The notes beneath the pieces are model-generated. The model saw only the letters and a program-made list of their open reading frames with translations. It was not told the origin of the DNA and searched no databases. A stretch of 64,000 nt of DNA from Thermothielavioides terrestris NRRL 8126. Lineage: Eukaryota; Ascomycota; Sordariomycetes; Sordariales; Chaetomiaceae. This document shows positions 1-10,234 of the stretch, piece after piece (positions within the stretch are counted from its first letter, which is position 1; each line of letters starts with the position of its first letter). The position numbers and the translations under genes were made by a program. The DNA is taken from positions 124,001 through 188,000 of the forward strand of contig NC_016458.1 of the NCBI RefSeq assembly GCF_000226115.1, in the 5' to 3' direction.

Positions 1-599
1 TTTAAGAAGCTAGGAACAGTGATAGTGGTAGTAGCTACTATACGAGAATAAGAGGATATATATAGGAAGAAAGAGGCTTAAGCTCCTATAGATAGGAATT
101 TATACCTCTCCTTAGATCTAAGCGCTCTAATTAACTAGAACTATACTTTAGAATTTCTTATAGCCTTATACAACCTACTCCTATATAACCTACTATTTAT
201 AAAGATCTTCTATATTCTAGTTTTTATAGTTGTTCAACTATATATATTTAGGCGCTCTGTTAAATAACTAGGGGGTATATTACGTTAGGGGTAAGGGGCT
301 TAGAGCTTGGTATAATACACTGGCTATAGTTTCCCCACTCCTAGATATATATATACCACGCTCTGTTCAGTCTTTAGCTTTCCTTTATACTAGAACAACG
401 CACTCTCTTTACATTCCGATGCTCTACTACGATCCTACCGTTGCATCTACACCTCGCAGCTCGCTGTAGCGTGTTACCTTCCCTACTCCCAACCTCCCTT
501 GTTCAGATTTCCCGTCCATCCAAATGAACATTTCCAGAACTCCGACCCACTGCCCACGGCCCGTTTTGCTTTACCATTCGTCTTCACAGCCTCCATGTT
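1..599. other. AT-rich relic sequence, no gene
   Basis: The first 420 bases or so are AT-rich and full of TpA steps (repeated ctata/tatag words), unlike the GC-rich genes that follow. The texture matches the block right of 58.3 kb and fits repeat DNA worn down by RIP. I cannot name the element. Bases 420-599 return to normal composition and are the 3' flank of the minus-strand gene ending at 600. Confidence 0.5.
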
Positions 600-1463
600 T
601 TAGAAGCAGTTGTTCTTGACGCTGCTGATGCCGAGCAGCTCGGCCGACAGGGCAACGAGCGCCTCGCCGCCGGCCTTGAGCTTCTCAGACTTGGTCGTGG
701 CCTTGAGCAGCAGCTCGACAGCCTGCTTGGCACCGCCGAGCTCCTCGATGTACTTCTTGATGCGCAGCAGCTTGGCTGCCGGCACCGCCGTGGTCGCGAG
801 CAGCTGGACGATGGCGGCCACGCACTTGGCAATCTTCCACCACGAAGCGCGCGCAACCAGCTCGCCGCGCTCCAGCAGGCTGAGGCCCTCCTCGTCGGAC
901 GCCTCCTCGCCGCCATCCGTGTCGCGCTTCAGCTTCTCGTCGCCCGCGCGGATGCCGTGGTCCACCAGCCACTTGTGGAGCGCCTCGTCGCCCTGCTGGA
1001 GGACATCCTCGGGGATCCCCTCGATCTGGCTCAGGACGTTGTCGAGCGCGAAGTTGAAGTCGGTCGTGAAGTTGAAGTTGGCCGCCGCCTCGCTGACCTC
1101 GTTGGTCCGGGCCTCGAGCACGTCGAGGGTCTCAGTGACCTCATCCGTGTCTCGGGCTTGGAGTGTCTCGCTGGATTCCTCAGTCACCTCGGTGACATCC
1201 TCGTCGCGGGCTTCCAGAAATTCCAAGTCCTCGATGGCATCCGAGTCACGGGCATCGAGGTCCTCAGTGGCGTCGACGTCGCGAGCCTCGAAGATCTCCG
1301 CGTCCTCCGTATCCCGGGTTTGGATGGCCTCAATGGTGCCATCCTCAACCCAGTTGTCGGTGTCTGGGATGAGGCCGTGGTTGTCGACCACGGGAGCGGG
1401 AAGGGCAGAGACCGAGGCCACAAAGATCGCGGCGGCGGCGGCGGTGACGAGCTGGAACTTCAT
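600..1463 (-). CDS. Secreted acidic-repeat protein of unknown function
   Basis: A single exon gives 287 aa. The start chosen is ATG at 1463 because it opens a clear signal peptide (MKFQLVTAAAAAIFVASVSA, then LPAP); the frame stays open 45 codons upstream but without such a leader. Residues of roughly 35-115 form a degenerate acidic repeat in which ARD or TRD recurs about every 10-20 residues among D, E and T. Then comes a mixed segment with one dibasic KR site, a potential Kex2 site. The C-terminal ~85 residues begin near ASWWKIAKC and are hydrophobic-basic and probably helical. They hold two cysteines, one near the start and one in the final NNCF, which could form a disulfide. I do not recognise the C-terminal domain. 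The arrangement suggests an acidic propeptide followed by a small basic mature domain, but that is inference. Confidence 0.72.
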   Translation of the reverse strand: MKFQLVTAAAAAIFVASVSALPAPVVDNHGLIPDTDNWVEDGTIEAIQTRDTEDAEIFEARDVDATEDLDARDSDAIEDLEFLEARDEDVTEVTEESSETLQARDTDEVTETLDVLEARTNEVSEAAANFNFTTDFNFALDNVLSQIEGIPEDVLQQGDEALHKWLVDHGIRAGDEKLKRDTDGGEEASDEEGLSLLERGELVARASWWKIAKCVAAIVQLLATTAVPAAKLLRIKKYIEELGGAKQAVELLLKATTKSEKLKAGGEALVALSAELLGISSVKNNCF

Positions 1464-3009
1464 TTTGAAGGCTTGGGGAAGTGAAGCAAGCAACAAGTTC
1501 TCGGTGTGGGGAGAGCTAGTAATGGGGTGATGAAGCTGAAGTGAGAGCTCGGCTGGTGGTGGACTGAGTGACTGGTGATCTTGATGCGCACTCAACAACG
1601 ACAGAGCGGGCGAACGAGTGACCTTCCTTTATACACAGATTAGATCGTAGAGAAACGACACCGCGATGGTTGGCAATTGCGCCAAGGCTGCTCGTTGTGA
1701 TAATCGACGTGAATCGCCCCGATGAGGCCCCTGGCTGACAGTGGTTCGGAATCTCCGTCGGCTCATAGCTAGTGAGCCTTAGTGTTGATGTCCAAAAAAG
1801 AATCGAACCACAAAATTAGAAGACTGCCATTGCGATTACCCACGGGCGCTGACTGGCTCCAATGTCAACTTTGCTTTGGTCAGCCTCCCAAGAAATTGCA
1901 GGCGGTGTTTGCAGCTCCACCGACAGCGCCATGACTCTCTGCAAGTCATCACGGCCGAGTTTAGGTCCGCATCGGGCTGGCCATGCGGCGCAGTGTATGG
2001 AGACTATGCTTGGGTGAAGATCCTTAATTTTTGCTCGCCGCAGCTAGTGTAGAGCAGCGGATGAGGACGGTTATGTGGGGCCCTAGATCTAAGACCATCT
2101 CAGCAGCCGGGCAGCACAGAGCGAACCGAGGGTCTGGAATGAACACAATGTTGTGTAAGTTCACCATGTCAGGGCCGTCAGTCTGCGCCAATGGTGGACG
2201 AGGATCGCATTCCCTCATGCCATTTTGACCGGGAGCAAGCCCCTGGAGGTGTTGTTGGACAAAGTTGCCCCGTGCCAAGAGGTAAGCAGGCAAGCAGCAC
2301 ATGGCTCTGAGCCTCCAGAAATGCAACCACACGGGGCGACAGCCGAAGATCAGTGGGACCGCGTCTGTGGCACAGCTCCTGAAAATAGTAGCAGCTGACA
2401 GAACAGCCTTACCCCACAGATCCCGCCTTGAAGCTGGCTTCCCCGGACGGGATTTTCCTTTTCTTATTCAGGAGCATAAACTTGCCAGGGGGCCACAGAG
2501 CAATGAGATAGACTCGAGCCAATGAGACAATCCCGCCAACAACAACGCGAAGAACGCCGTTACCGCACTCACCATGTATGCCCTGTTCAGACGGACAAGG
2601 GTCCTCACGGCAAGAATAGAAACTATTCTGTCAGTTGTTTGGGGGGGCGGCTCGCAAGCCTATCCCGGCCTGGGCAGCGAGGAGACATTGAAGACCATCA
2701 ACGTCCAAGATGAACAGATGTGATGTCAGATCCGCCCGAGGAGAATCCGGGCGACAAGAGCCGAGAAGGGTCGTCAACGCACTTGCGGGCGCTTGGGAAT
2801 GACAAGCAGGCAGTGGGAGCGTTGAGGCCCCCATCTCTGGATTAGGATTCAACTGCGCTGTTGATAACGCTGCGAACATAACGCTGCGAACCCTGCCGCC
2901 CAGGGAGCGGACGGCGGCTGGTTTCAGGAAGCAATGAGTGCGCATGAAGATCTGCCCAGTACAACCGATACACATCCAGGTAGCAAGATGGGTCGGGAGA
3001 CTCGAGCCG
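1464..3009. other. Intergenic, no supported gene
   Basis: This holds the upstream region of the secreted-protein gene (about 1464-2000) and then unassigned sequence. Short open frames exist on both strands but none shows a recognisable domain, and none is long enough to stand out from chance in GC-rich DNA. The right part is the 3' flank of the decayed iron-permease copy. Confidence 0.5.
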
Positions 3010-4010
3010 ACCACGCATCTCAGCACGCGAAGCTTCCAGTTTCTCCACATATCCAAGAAGCTTGAGCCGTCCCACGTACATGGTACGGCGGTCGGCGCGG
3101 CGGCGTGAGTCGTTGATGTTGCGGCCCGTGATGAGAATCATCATGAAGAACGACTCAACAACGCCCCGGGGGGATGTTGCAGAGCAACTGGCAGCTCGTG
3201 GACCACTTCATCGCCGTGTCGCCGGCGAGGAGCCCGAGGATGGTGACCCCGCCGAGAACGGCCGTGATTTCGTTCGAGCAGATGACACCTATGCCCGCCA
3301 GGTCGGCAAAGTAGATGATGGCCCGCTGAAATTTCCCGGCCTCTGGGCCTGGGATAACGACCCTCGGGTTTGACGTGTTGTCGCCGCTGAGAACGCGTAG
3401 CTTGAGCTCCACTGACGAGTCCACTTCGAAGATGGAGGCGAAAGAACGATAGATGTAGTCGGTGCGGCGCTCCTGAACGTTGGCGAGGAAAGCGAAGATA
3501 AAGACTATCAGCGCCGAGGTTACCGAGTTGATGTACTACTGCTACTGGTCGCTCCATCCCCAGTACTGGCCGAATCCGAATCAGATGAAGATGCCCACCC
3601 AATGAAGGCCGACGGTGACGATTGTGGCCAAAGATCCTCAAAGCGACCGTGGAGATCCGACCGATTAGGGTTTCCGCTAGCAATTTTCCGGCGAACTGGG
3701 CTTCTTACAGGCGGGCGAGCTCCTCGGCCGTCACGGCACGGCGGCCCGCCCTAACGATCTCCCTCGGCGTGACTGCAGCATGGCCGAGACCCGGCCGAGC
3801 CTCTCATGCTCGTTCAGCGGCTGGCGCATCAGGAGCGAGGCGAAAGAGGTAGTTTACAATGGCCTGCATGTCCAAAATAATCACGGCCCAGTCAAGGGTG
3901 TGCCCGAAGGGGATGCCTGAGAATGCCCAGGTGACGATTCTGGCCAGTACGAGGGCTAACATGAGTTCCCAGAAGCCACAGAGCTTAAACTCAGCTGGTG
4001 GATAGTTGCC
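3010..4010 (-). pseudogene. Low-affinity iron permease (FET4 family) pseudogene
   Basis: Minus-strand translation in three frames gives consecutive blocks of a fungal FET4-type low-affinity iron/zinc permease, an integral plasma-membrane protein. In order they are: TWAFSGIPFGHTLDWAVI, LLMRQPLNEHERLG, VGLHWVGIFI, FGFGQYWGWSDQ, INSVTSALIVFIFAFLANVQ, ERRTDYIYRSFASIFEVDSS, LSGDNTSNPRVVIPGP, MKWSTSCQLLCNIPPG and ESFFMMILITGRN. The blocks are separated by lesions. One base too many lies between NYLF and ASLLMRQ (about 3850). TGA is in frame at 3581-3583, and TAG at 3542-3544 and 3536-3538, where the family has Trp or Leu. Another one-base shift follows NIPPG (about 3168). The N-terminal portion is missing and a 24-base poly(A) tract lies just beyond the break. 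The gene cannot encode a working permease. Family assignment is from remembered motifs. Confidence 0.8.
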
Positions 4011-4057
4011 GAATGACAAAAGGAAAACTCGGGATTCTCGTAGCCCTCTGTTCTTCC

Positions 4058-4081
4058 AAAAAAAAAAAAAAAAAAAAAAAA
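4058..4081. repeat. Poly(A) tract, 24 bases
   Basis: An uninterrupted run of A lies next to the truncated 5' end of the iron-permease pseudogene. A matching poly(T) tract lies about 690 bases to the right in opposite orientation. Confidence 0.95.
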
Positions 4082-4765
4082 GCCATAAAATTATAGGACA
4101 GCCACTGTTAATACAACAGCCATAATTAACCCTGACCTCAAAATGGTTTACCCCTTTCAACCCTGGGGGAGGTAAAATTCTTAAATTAGCGAGCTATTAT
4201 CCTGAAAAGTATATCGCCCAAGTTTTATTAAACCTTTTCAAGGTGGCTGTTGAGGTATTGTTAACAGATTTGGTGCAGTTTTGTGGAGAGGTGGCTGTCC
4301 TTGGATTTTGTGCCCCTTTGTTCTGGAAGAACAGAGGGCTTCGAATTTCCCTTCTCTTCCTTTTGCCCTCGGGTAAGGGAAACCGCATCGGCTAGGGCCA
4401 AGCATGTGCCGCGGCATTGGCGGTCTAGACCTTTCCCGCCAGGAAACATGCCGGACCGGGCCCACTGCACCGTTGAGGACAGAGACCTAAATATCATGCA
4501 TATGTGTATACACCACGCTACAGTAAATTCCAGGAAAAGCTGCCCGGAAGATGCTGGTGCTTACGCTATTTTCCGGACATGGATTGTGCCGTCCCAGGTC
4601 CGGGCCAACACTAATGCACTTTGGGGTTTTGTTATGCGGAACCGGTTGCCCATTGCCGTTAGACAACGAGGTCCAACTGAGCTCAGAGGGAATGCTCTTT
4701 CGACAAGTTGGAGATCACGATTGGCTACCGTCCGGCGTGGCTACCCTTCGGCGTTCTGTGAGGTT

Positions 4766-4799
<34 letters not shown>

Positions 4800-5387
4800 G
4801 ATAGCTCTCGAGTTGCTGCGTGTCCAGCTGTTCAGTCTTGACATTGTGAGCCTTGTCCTACTTGCGGTGAAATTGCCCGACGGAGCACATTAGGCACTTT
4901 CTTAGGTTTCCCTGCGAGGGTGGATTTGCGACGGAGTTGGCAATGCCCTTATACTGCGAGTAATCTAACGTAGGATGCGAATCACCCAAATATCCTCCAA
5001 AGCTTGGCAAATATGAATGGAAAAATAATGGAAGGAAAGAAACAAATCGTTGATAAGGAGCAGGATTAAAAACTTGAGATCAATAGCGTGAATGGTGCAA
5101 TCAAGGGTGAAGATCAAACGTCCCAAATCGGGTTTCTGTGCATGACGTAAATGGCACCCAGGGATATCAGGCGCGACGGAGTTACGAGACGCTTATTTCC
5201 GCCCGATGCCGCGAAGGTCCGCCAACACCGAAGACGACGGCGAAACTCAGTTAAGGGATCCGAGCCCTCAGGAAAATCCTCGATTTCCTCAGTAAGGATA
5301 TCCACGCCGGGTTCAAACTCAATCCGAACGTCAACCCTTTCACCCTCTCTGTCGAGACCTGAACGCCTTGAAAAGCGTGGAATCAGC
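4082..5387. other. Intergenic block between poly(A) and the PEBP gene
   Basis: Bases 4082-4768 lie between an A24 and a T30 tract and are somewhat AT-richer than the surroundings. I find no coding signal in them. Bases 4799-5387 are the upstream flank of the PEBP gene. The frame of its first exon stays open leftwards to about 5151, but that part has no family similarity. Confidence 0.45.
4769..4798. repeat. Poly(T) tract, 30 bases
   Basis: An uninterrupted run of T. Together with the A24 tract at 4058 it brackets a ~690-bp block, as two homopolymer tails facing each other would. Confidence 0.95.
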
Positions 5388-6013
5388 ATGCCCTCCAGCA
5401 AGAGGGTCGAGCAGGCCCTTGCGGCCCTAGAGAAAGACAAGTCTAAGGCGCTGGGCTTGGCGCTCCCGAAGCACGCAAGCATCGAGCCGGGCCAATTTGT
5501 GCCCCGAGCAGGTACGGCAGCGCAGCCAACCCTCAGGTTTATGTGATGGTCATGCGTGGATCGGCCAGCAACTGACTGATAGGTGCTTGACTGGACCCAA
5601 CGCCAGACGCGCGATCCGCTCCTGAACTGTTCTTCCCGGCCGGCTCGGCCGAGAAGACGTACATGGTCATCTGCCTGGACCTGGACGCGCCCTTTGTCTC
5701 CTTTCCGGTTCTGGGACCCATCAACCATTGGTGCCAGTCGGGACTCCGGATCTCATCCGCGGGAGGCAACGGCAAGCTGGAAACGACTGATCCGTTTGTC
5801 GTCAACTACATTGGACCGGGTCCGCCGCCTGGCGCGGCCCCGCACCGCTATGTGTTCCTGCTCTACGAGCAGCCGGCCAACTTTGACGTCAAGAAGCACG
5901 CGCCGGGTAAACATGTGGGAGCGGGCGGGCGGATGCGCTTCGATCTGGAAAGCTGGGAGGCGAAAATTGGGCTGGGCGAGGTGGTGGCCGCAAATTACTT
6001 CAAGTCCAACTGA
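5388..6013 (+). CDS. Phosphatidylethanolamine-binding protein (PEBP) family; possibly disrupted
   Basis: PEBP/RKIP-like proteins bind phospholipid or small ligands; fungal members include carboxypeptidase Y inhibitor Tfs1. The start ATG at 5388 opens MPSSKRVEQALAALEKDKSK, followed by a family-like SIEPGQFVPRAGTAAQPTL. The core is in another frame from about 5608: APELFFPAGSAEKTY, then VICLDLDAPFVSF (the DPDAP-like ligand motif), GPINHW, NYIGPGPPPGAAPHRYVFLL (the GxxPHRY motif) and a C-terminus ending AANYFKSN. The two parts must be spliced. The only phase-correct GT...AG intron I find is 5512-5606 (95 bp), which deletes the conserved QPTLRF stretch. The more natural intron (5537-5582, branch site ctgac) leads into TGA. 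So the gene either uses the longer intron or carries a frameshift. Family assignment is firm; function of the product is not. Confidence 0.65.
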
Positions 6014-6630
6014 GGTGCACGAAGGATGGGTACGAGCGGTGGATCAGGTATATACCCGGGGTAATCGTTGGCGTTTCTTTTGAGTAGTTGATCACTTCAA
6101 TATCCCCAGCTGCCAAGTTGTTCAAGCAGGATTCCCTCCTTAACGATGCACTGGGAAGTGCTTTGCGAGTTTTCCTCAGCAGCCATCACTTACCTATAGC
6201 CAAGCTAAAGCTCAATGTCGCTGGAGATGCTGCCGTCTCAGATGATGCACCTGCCACCGGGACTGGCTCGGCAGAGGACACTTCGCCCTTTTCCTGATCC
6301 CGTGGCGAAGCTGGCAGGATGCGTCTGCTGTCCACTTGCCGCATACCACACGGTAGCCTAGAATTGCACCGATGGTGTGTGATATCGGGTGTTAGAAGCG
6401 GACTGGGGGATATGTTGGAGGATCAAGGCTTCGCTTAAACTCGGGGCGGGAACACCGGTTAATGGTGGATGGATTGGGGCTCTTAGAAGGGCGCTGGGAA
6501 AGCACTTGCTCTGAGATATCTGTTCACTATACCCGACGAATGCGGAATGCTCCACGATCTTCTGCGCGATCATGACCGTTTATCTTGAGCCAATCAATTC
6601 AGTTGGAAATAACATGCATGTTTTTCTGCG
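6014..6630. other. Intergenic, convergent 3' ends
   Basis: This lies between the 3' ends of the PEBP gene (+) and the ABCC transporter (-). No coding or RNA signal was seen. Confidence 0.6.
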
Positions 6631-9600
6631 TCAACTCTCGGTCCTCTCCAACGTCAAATCCAAGTCCTCCTCCTCGGCTACCGATGCATGATACAGCCTC
6701 GAGAACGCCGAGTCGGGTACATCCAGAAGAGCATACGGGCTGTCAAATTCAACCAGTCTCCCGGCGTCCAGCACCGCCACCTTGTCGAAGTCCATGATGG
6801 TCTCGAGCTTGTGCGCCACGGCGATTATGGTGTGGTTGGCGAACTTCCGGCGGATGAGGCGCTGCATCGTCTCTTCCGTCTTGGCATCGATGCTGGAGTG
6901 GAACGTGTCAGGGAGCGCGCAAAGTCAGGAAGCTGATGAAAAAGACAAGACTCACCTGCTGGTGGCCTCATCCAAGATGAGGATGCTGCTGCGCCGGAGC
7001 ATGGCGCGGGCAAGACACAGCAGCTGTCTCTGCCCAGACGACAGATTGACGGCGTCAATGTCGGCGTCCAACCCGCCATTCTTGTCGACCGCCTCCTTGA
7101 TCTGCACGCACTGGAGCGCCGCTGCGATGTCTTCGTCCGAGGCGATGCCCATCGGGTCTGCGTTGAGGCGTACCGAGCCCTTGAGCAGGAACGGGTGCTG
7201 CGGGACGGCCACGATCCGGCTGCGGACTTCCTGTCTCGGGAGGGTGGCGATGTCGACCCCGTCCACGCGGATGGACCCTCTTGTCATGTCTACGAGGCGG
7301 AAGAGGGTCATGATGAGCGACGTCTTGCCGCTGCCGGTTCTGCCGCAGACCGCAATCTTTTCGCCGGCTTTGATGGAGAGCGACACGTCTCTCAACACGA
7401 GGTCGTCTCGGCTATTTTTATGAGAGAAGCGACATGCTTGTTAGAACGTGGCGAGATGTTGAACCAGCTCCGGCTCTGGGGGCTCACCTGTAGGCAGCAG
7501 AGAGGTTTTCAAACTCGATCGCGCCCGCCGACGGCCAATCTGGCGGCGGCGTCTGCTTCTCCTCCGGCTGATCCTCCGAGACCGCCGTCTCGGTAAAGCT
7601 CTTGACGCGCGAGACCGAGCCGATGTGTGTCTCGAGGGTGGTCCAGAATGTGACCAGCAGCTTGATGTTCTGGCTGAACTGGATCACGTTGAGTAGCGCA
7701 AGGCCTACGCCACCTGCGGCCACGGTGCCGCGGAGCTCGACCACGAGAACGATCAGCAGCACGGCGATGGCGGCGACAAGCAGGTCCAGCACGAGCGTGA
7801 GCCAGCGCTGTACCGCAAACAGCAGGTAGAAAGGGCGCTGCGACCTGTCGAGCAGCTCGTGGTTCTTCTGTTCAAGCGTGCCCTGCCAGCCGAACGCGCG
7901 GATCGTGGCAAGTCCGCTGAGAGACTCCTCAAACAGCGTGTACAGAGGCGCCTTGGTCTCCAGGTCCATCAGACGCAGCTGGCGCGAGGTACGCAGGTAG
8001 ACCATCTGGATGAGATACAAGGCAGCCAGCACGATAGGGAACGAGATGGCCGCGTAAATGGAACCGACGCCAATCAGGGCCATCTGCGCGATGCAGAGGA
8101 CGAATGCTAGGGTAAGAAAACATGTCAGCATCTGACCATGAAGCAATTGACGTTAGAACCCGTGGCACGTACTGGCAAACGTGTTTAATGCGGCAATTGG
8201 CAGCTCCATATCGATCAGCTGTAGGTCCTGGCTGAAGCGATTCAGCGTGACGCCCGAATCTGTGTTGTCGAAGAACGACATGGGCGCACTGACATGGGAC
8301 AGATCTCATTAGCAGCATGATTCTCGTCTTGGATACTTCATACCGTACCTAAGGACCGTGTTCAGCAGGGCATAGTGGAACTTCTCTCCGGACTGCGGGA
8401 CCATGGTGATGATCATTTGCCTGCGCATGTCGAGGTCAGCATGCCGAGGGGCGCAATCTTTCGACAAGCGTGGAGTGCTTACCAACAACTCAAGAACAGG
8501 CACACAATAGCGGCGCCCCCAAACATGGCATATATGCCGAGCCAATAGCCCAGCCTTTCGTTGGGGTGCGAGTCGTTGTCGGCAGCCCACCACTGCACCC
8601 AGACATCTGGTCAACGTACTGGTCAGCAGCACGTCGTTGAAGTGGGCGGAATACATGGTGAAATGGCCAGGTGCTAGCTCGACCTACTCGGAAACGACAT
8701 GCAGAATATGAAACCGACAATGGCCAAGACAAAGAGGATGGTCGCCCACCAGCCGACCGACTTGACATAGTACAGGTATATCTGCACGTCGCCGGTCCGT
8801 CGCCCGGTGTCGGCCTCGGCTCGGCCCGGCGTGGGCGTCGCAGACGCGGTCTCGCTCGATGTGAGCGAAGCACCCGAATCGGAGCCCTTGGGGCGCGCAG
8901 TGGTGATGCCCTCGCGTTCTTTGTCAAGGGCCGCAGCTTCCACGATCTGGTCGTCAACGTCGTCAACGGTGTAGGACCAGTCAGCGTGGGGCAGGGAGAA
9001 CGATGAGACGTAGCCTCCGGCGTCGTTGAGCTCGCTGAAGCTGCCCTGTGCGGTGAGAACCCCGTTCGGGCCGAGACACACAATATGATCCGCGTAAGGG
9101 AGGCGCTTGGCTACGGAGTCGATCTTGTTAGCCTACTTGGCATAGTTACACATTGTTGGCGGTGAATGAGTTAGACATACCTGACGAGGAAACGAGTAAG
9201 ACGGTAGATTGCATCTCGCGGAGAAGTCCCTTCTGGCCAAGGAGGCTGTGGAAGACGTGGTTCTCTGTCGACATATCGAGCCCGCTCAGCACGTCATCCA
9301 AAATGACGATTTTCCGTCGCGAGTAGACCGCACGAGCCAGCGCCTGTTGGTGTGACTGTTAGCAATCGCTTCTCACACATAAGGTATCTACGAGATTGGA
9401 GGCGTCAGATACTTACGATGCGCTGGCTCTGTCCACCGCTGAGGGCAATGCCGCCGCTTCCAATCCGCGATGCGTCACCTGCGGGCAGCTCCCGGAAGTC
9501 CCGCCGGAGCGCGCAGGCGTGCACAACACGGGCATACCACTTCTCGTCGAACTGCTCGCAGCCGACGATGGCCTCCCTGACGGTGCCGTTCATATGCCAG

Positions 9601-10201
9601 GGATTCTGAGCACAGTAGGCCACGCTTGTGGAGCCGAGCCGCACCGACCCTGCCAGCGCTGGAACTTCGCCGAGCACAGCCTGAAGCAGCGTGGACTTGC
9701 CGCAGCCGACGGGGCCTACTACCATGGTGAGCTTGTCCCAGGGGACTGTGAGCGTGATGTCTTTTAGCAGGGGCTCTTTGGCGGCATCCCATCCAAAACT
9801 GGCCCCCTGGACTGCGATCGCGTCGGGCGCCGACGGATTGACCGTGGGCTTCTCGGACAGCTCTGCCGGCTCGGCCGGCCTACGCAAGTCCGCCCGCTCC
9901 TCGGAATCGAGGAACTGTTGGATGCGGACGAAGCTGCCGACGGCGCCCAGGTAGGTCGCTAGCGACATGACTAGCGACGCCAGCGGCTCCGAGAGCAGGG
10001 CAAATAGTGACAGTGATGTGAAGACTCGAGCTGTGTCGAGGGTCGTGTCGCCGCTGTTGCGGGCGCGCACCGAGAAGACGGTGAAGGTCAAGACGGGCGC
10101 AAACACCTGTGTCAAGTAGGCTGCATACATTTGAATTTTCCCCGCCGGTTAGCAGCTGTAATTCACACGTCCGGTACTCTGACTTTTTCTTTTTCTTTTT
10201 T

Positions 10202-10234
<33 letters not shown>

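Noticed and set aside
610..1530. Plus-strand Ser-rich frame opposite the secreted protein
   Set aside because: It is the complement of the acidic ARD repeats; the minus strand has the signal peptide and a sensible product.
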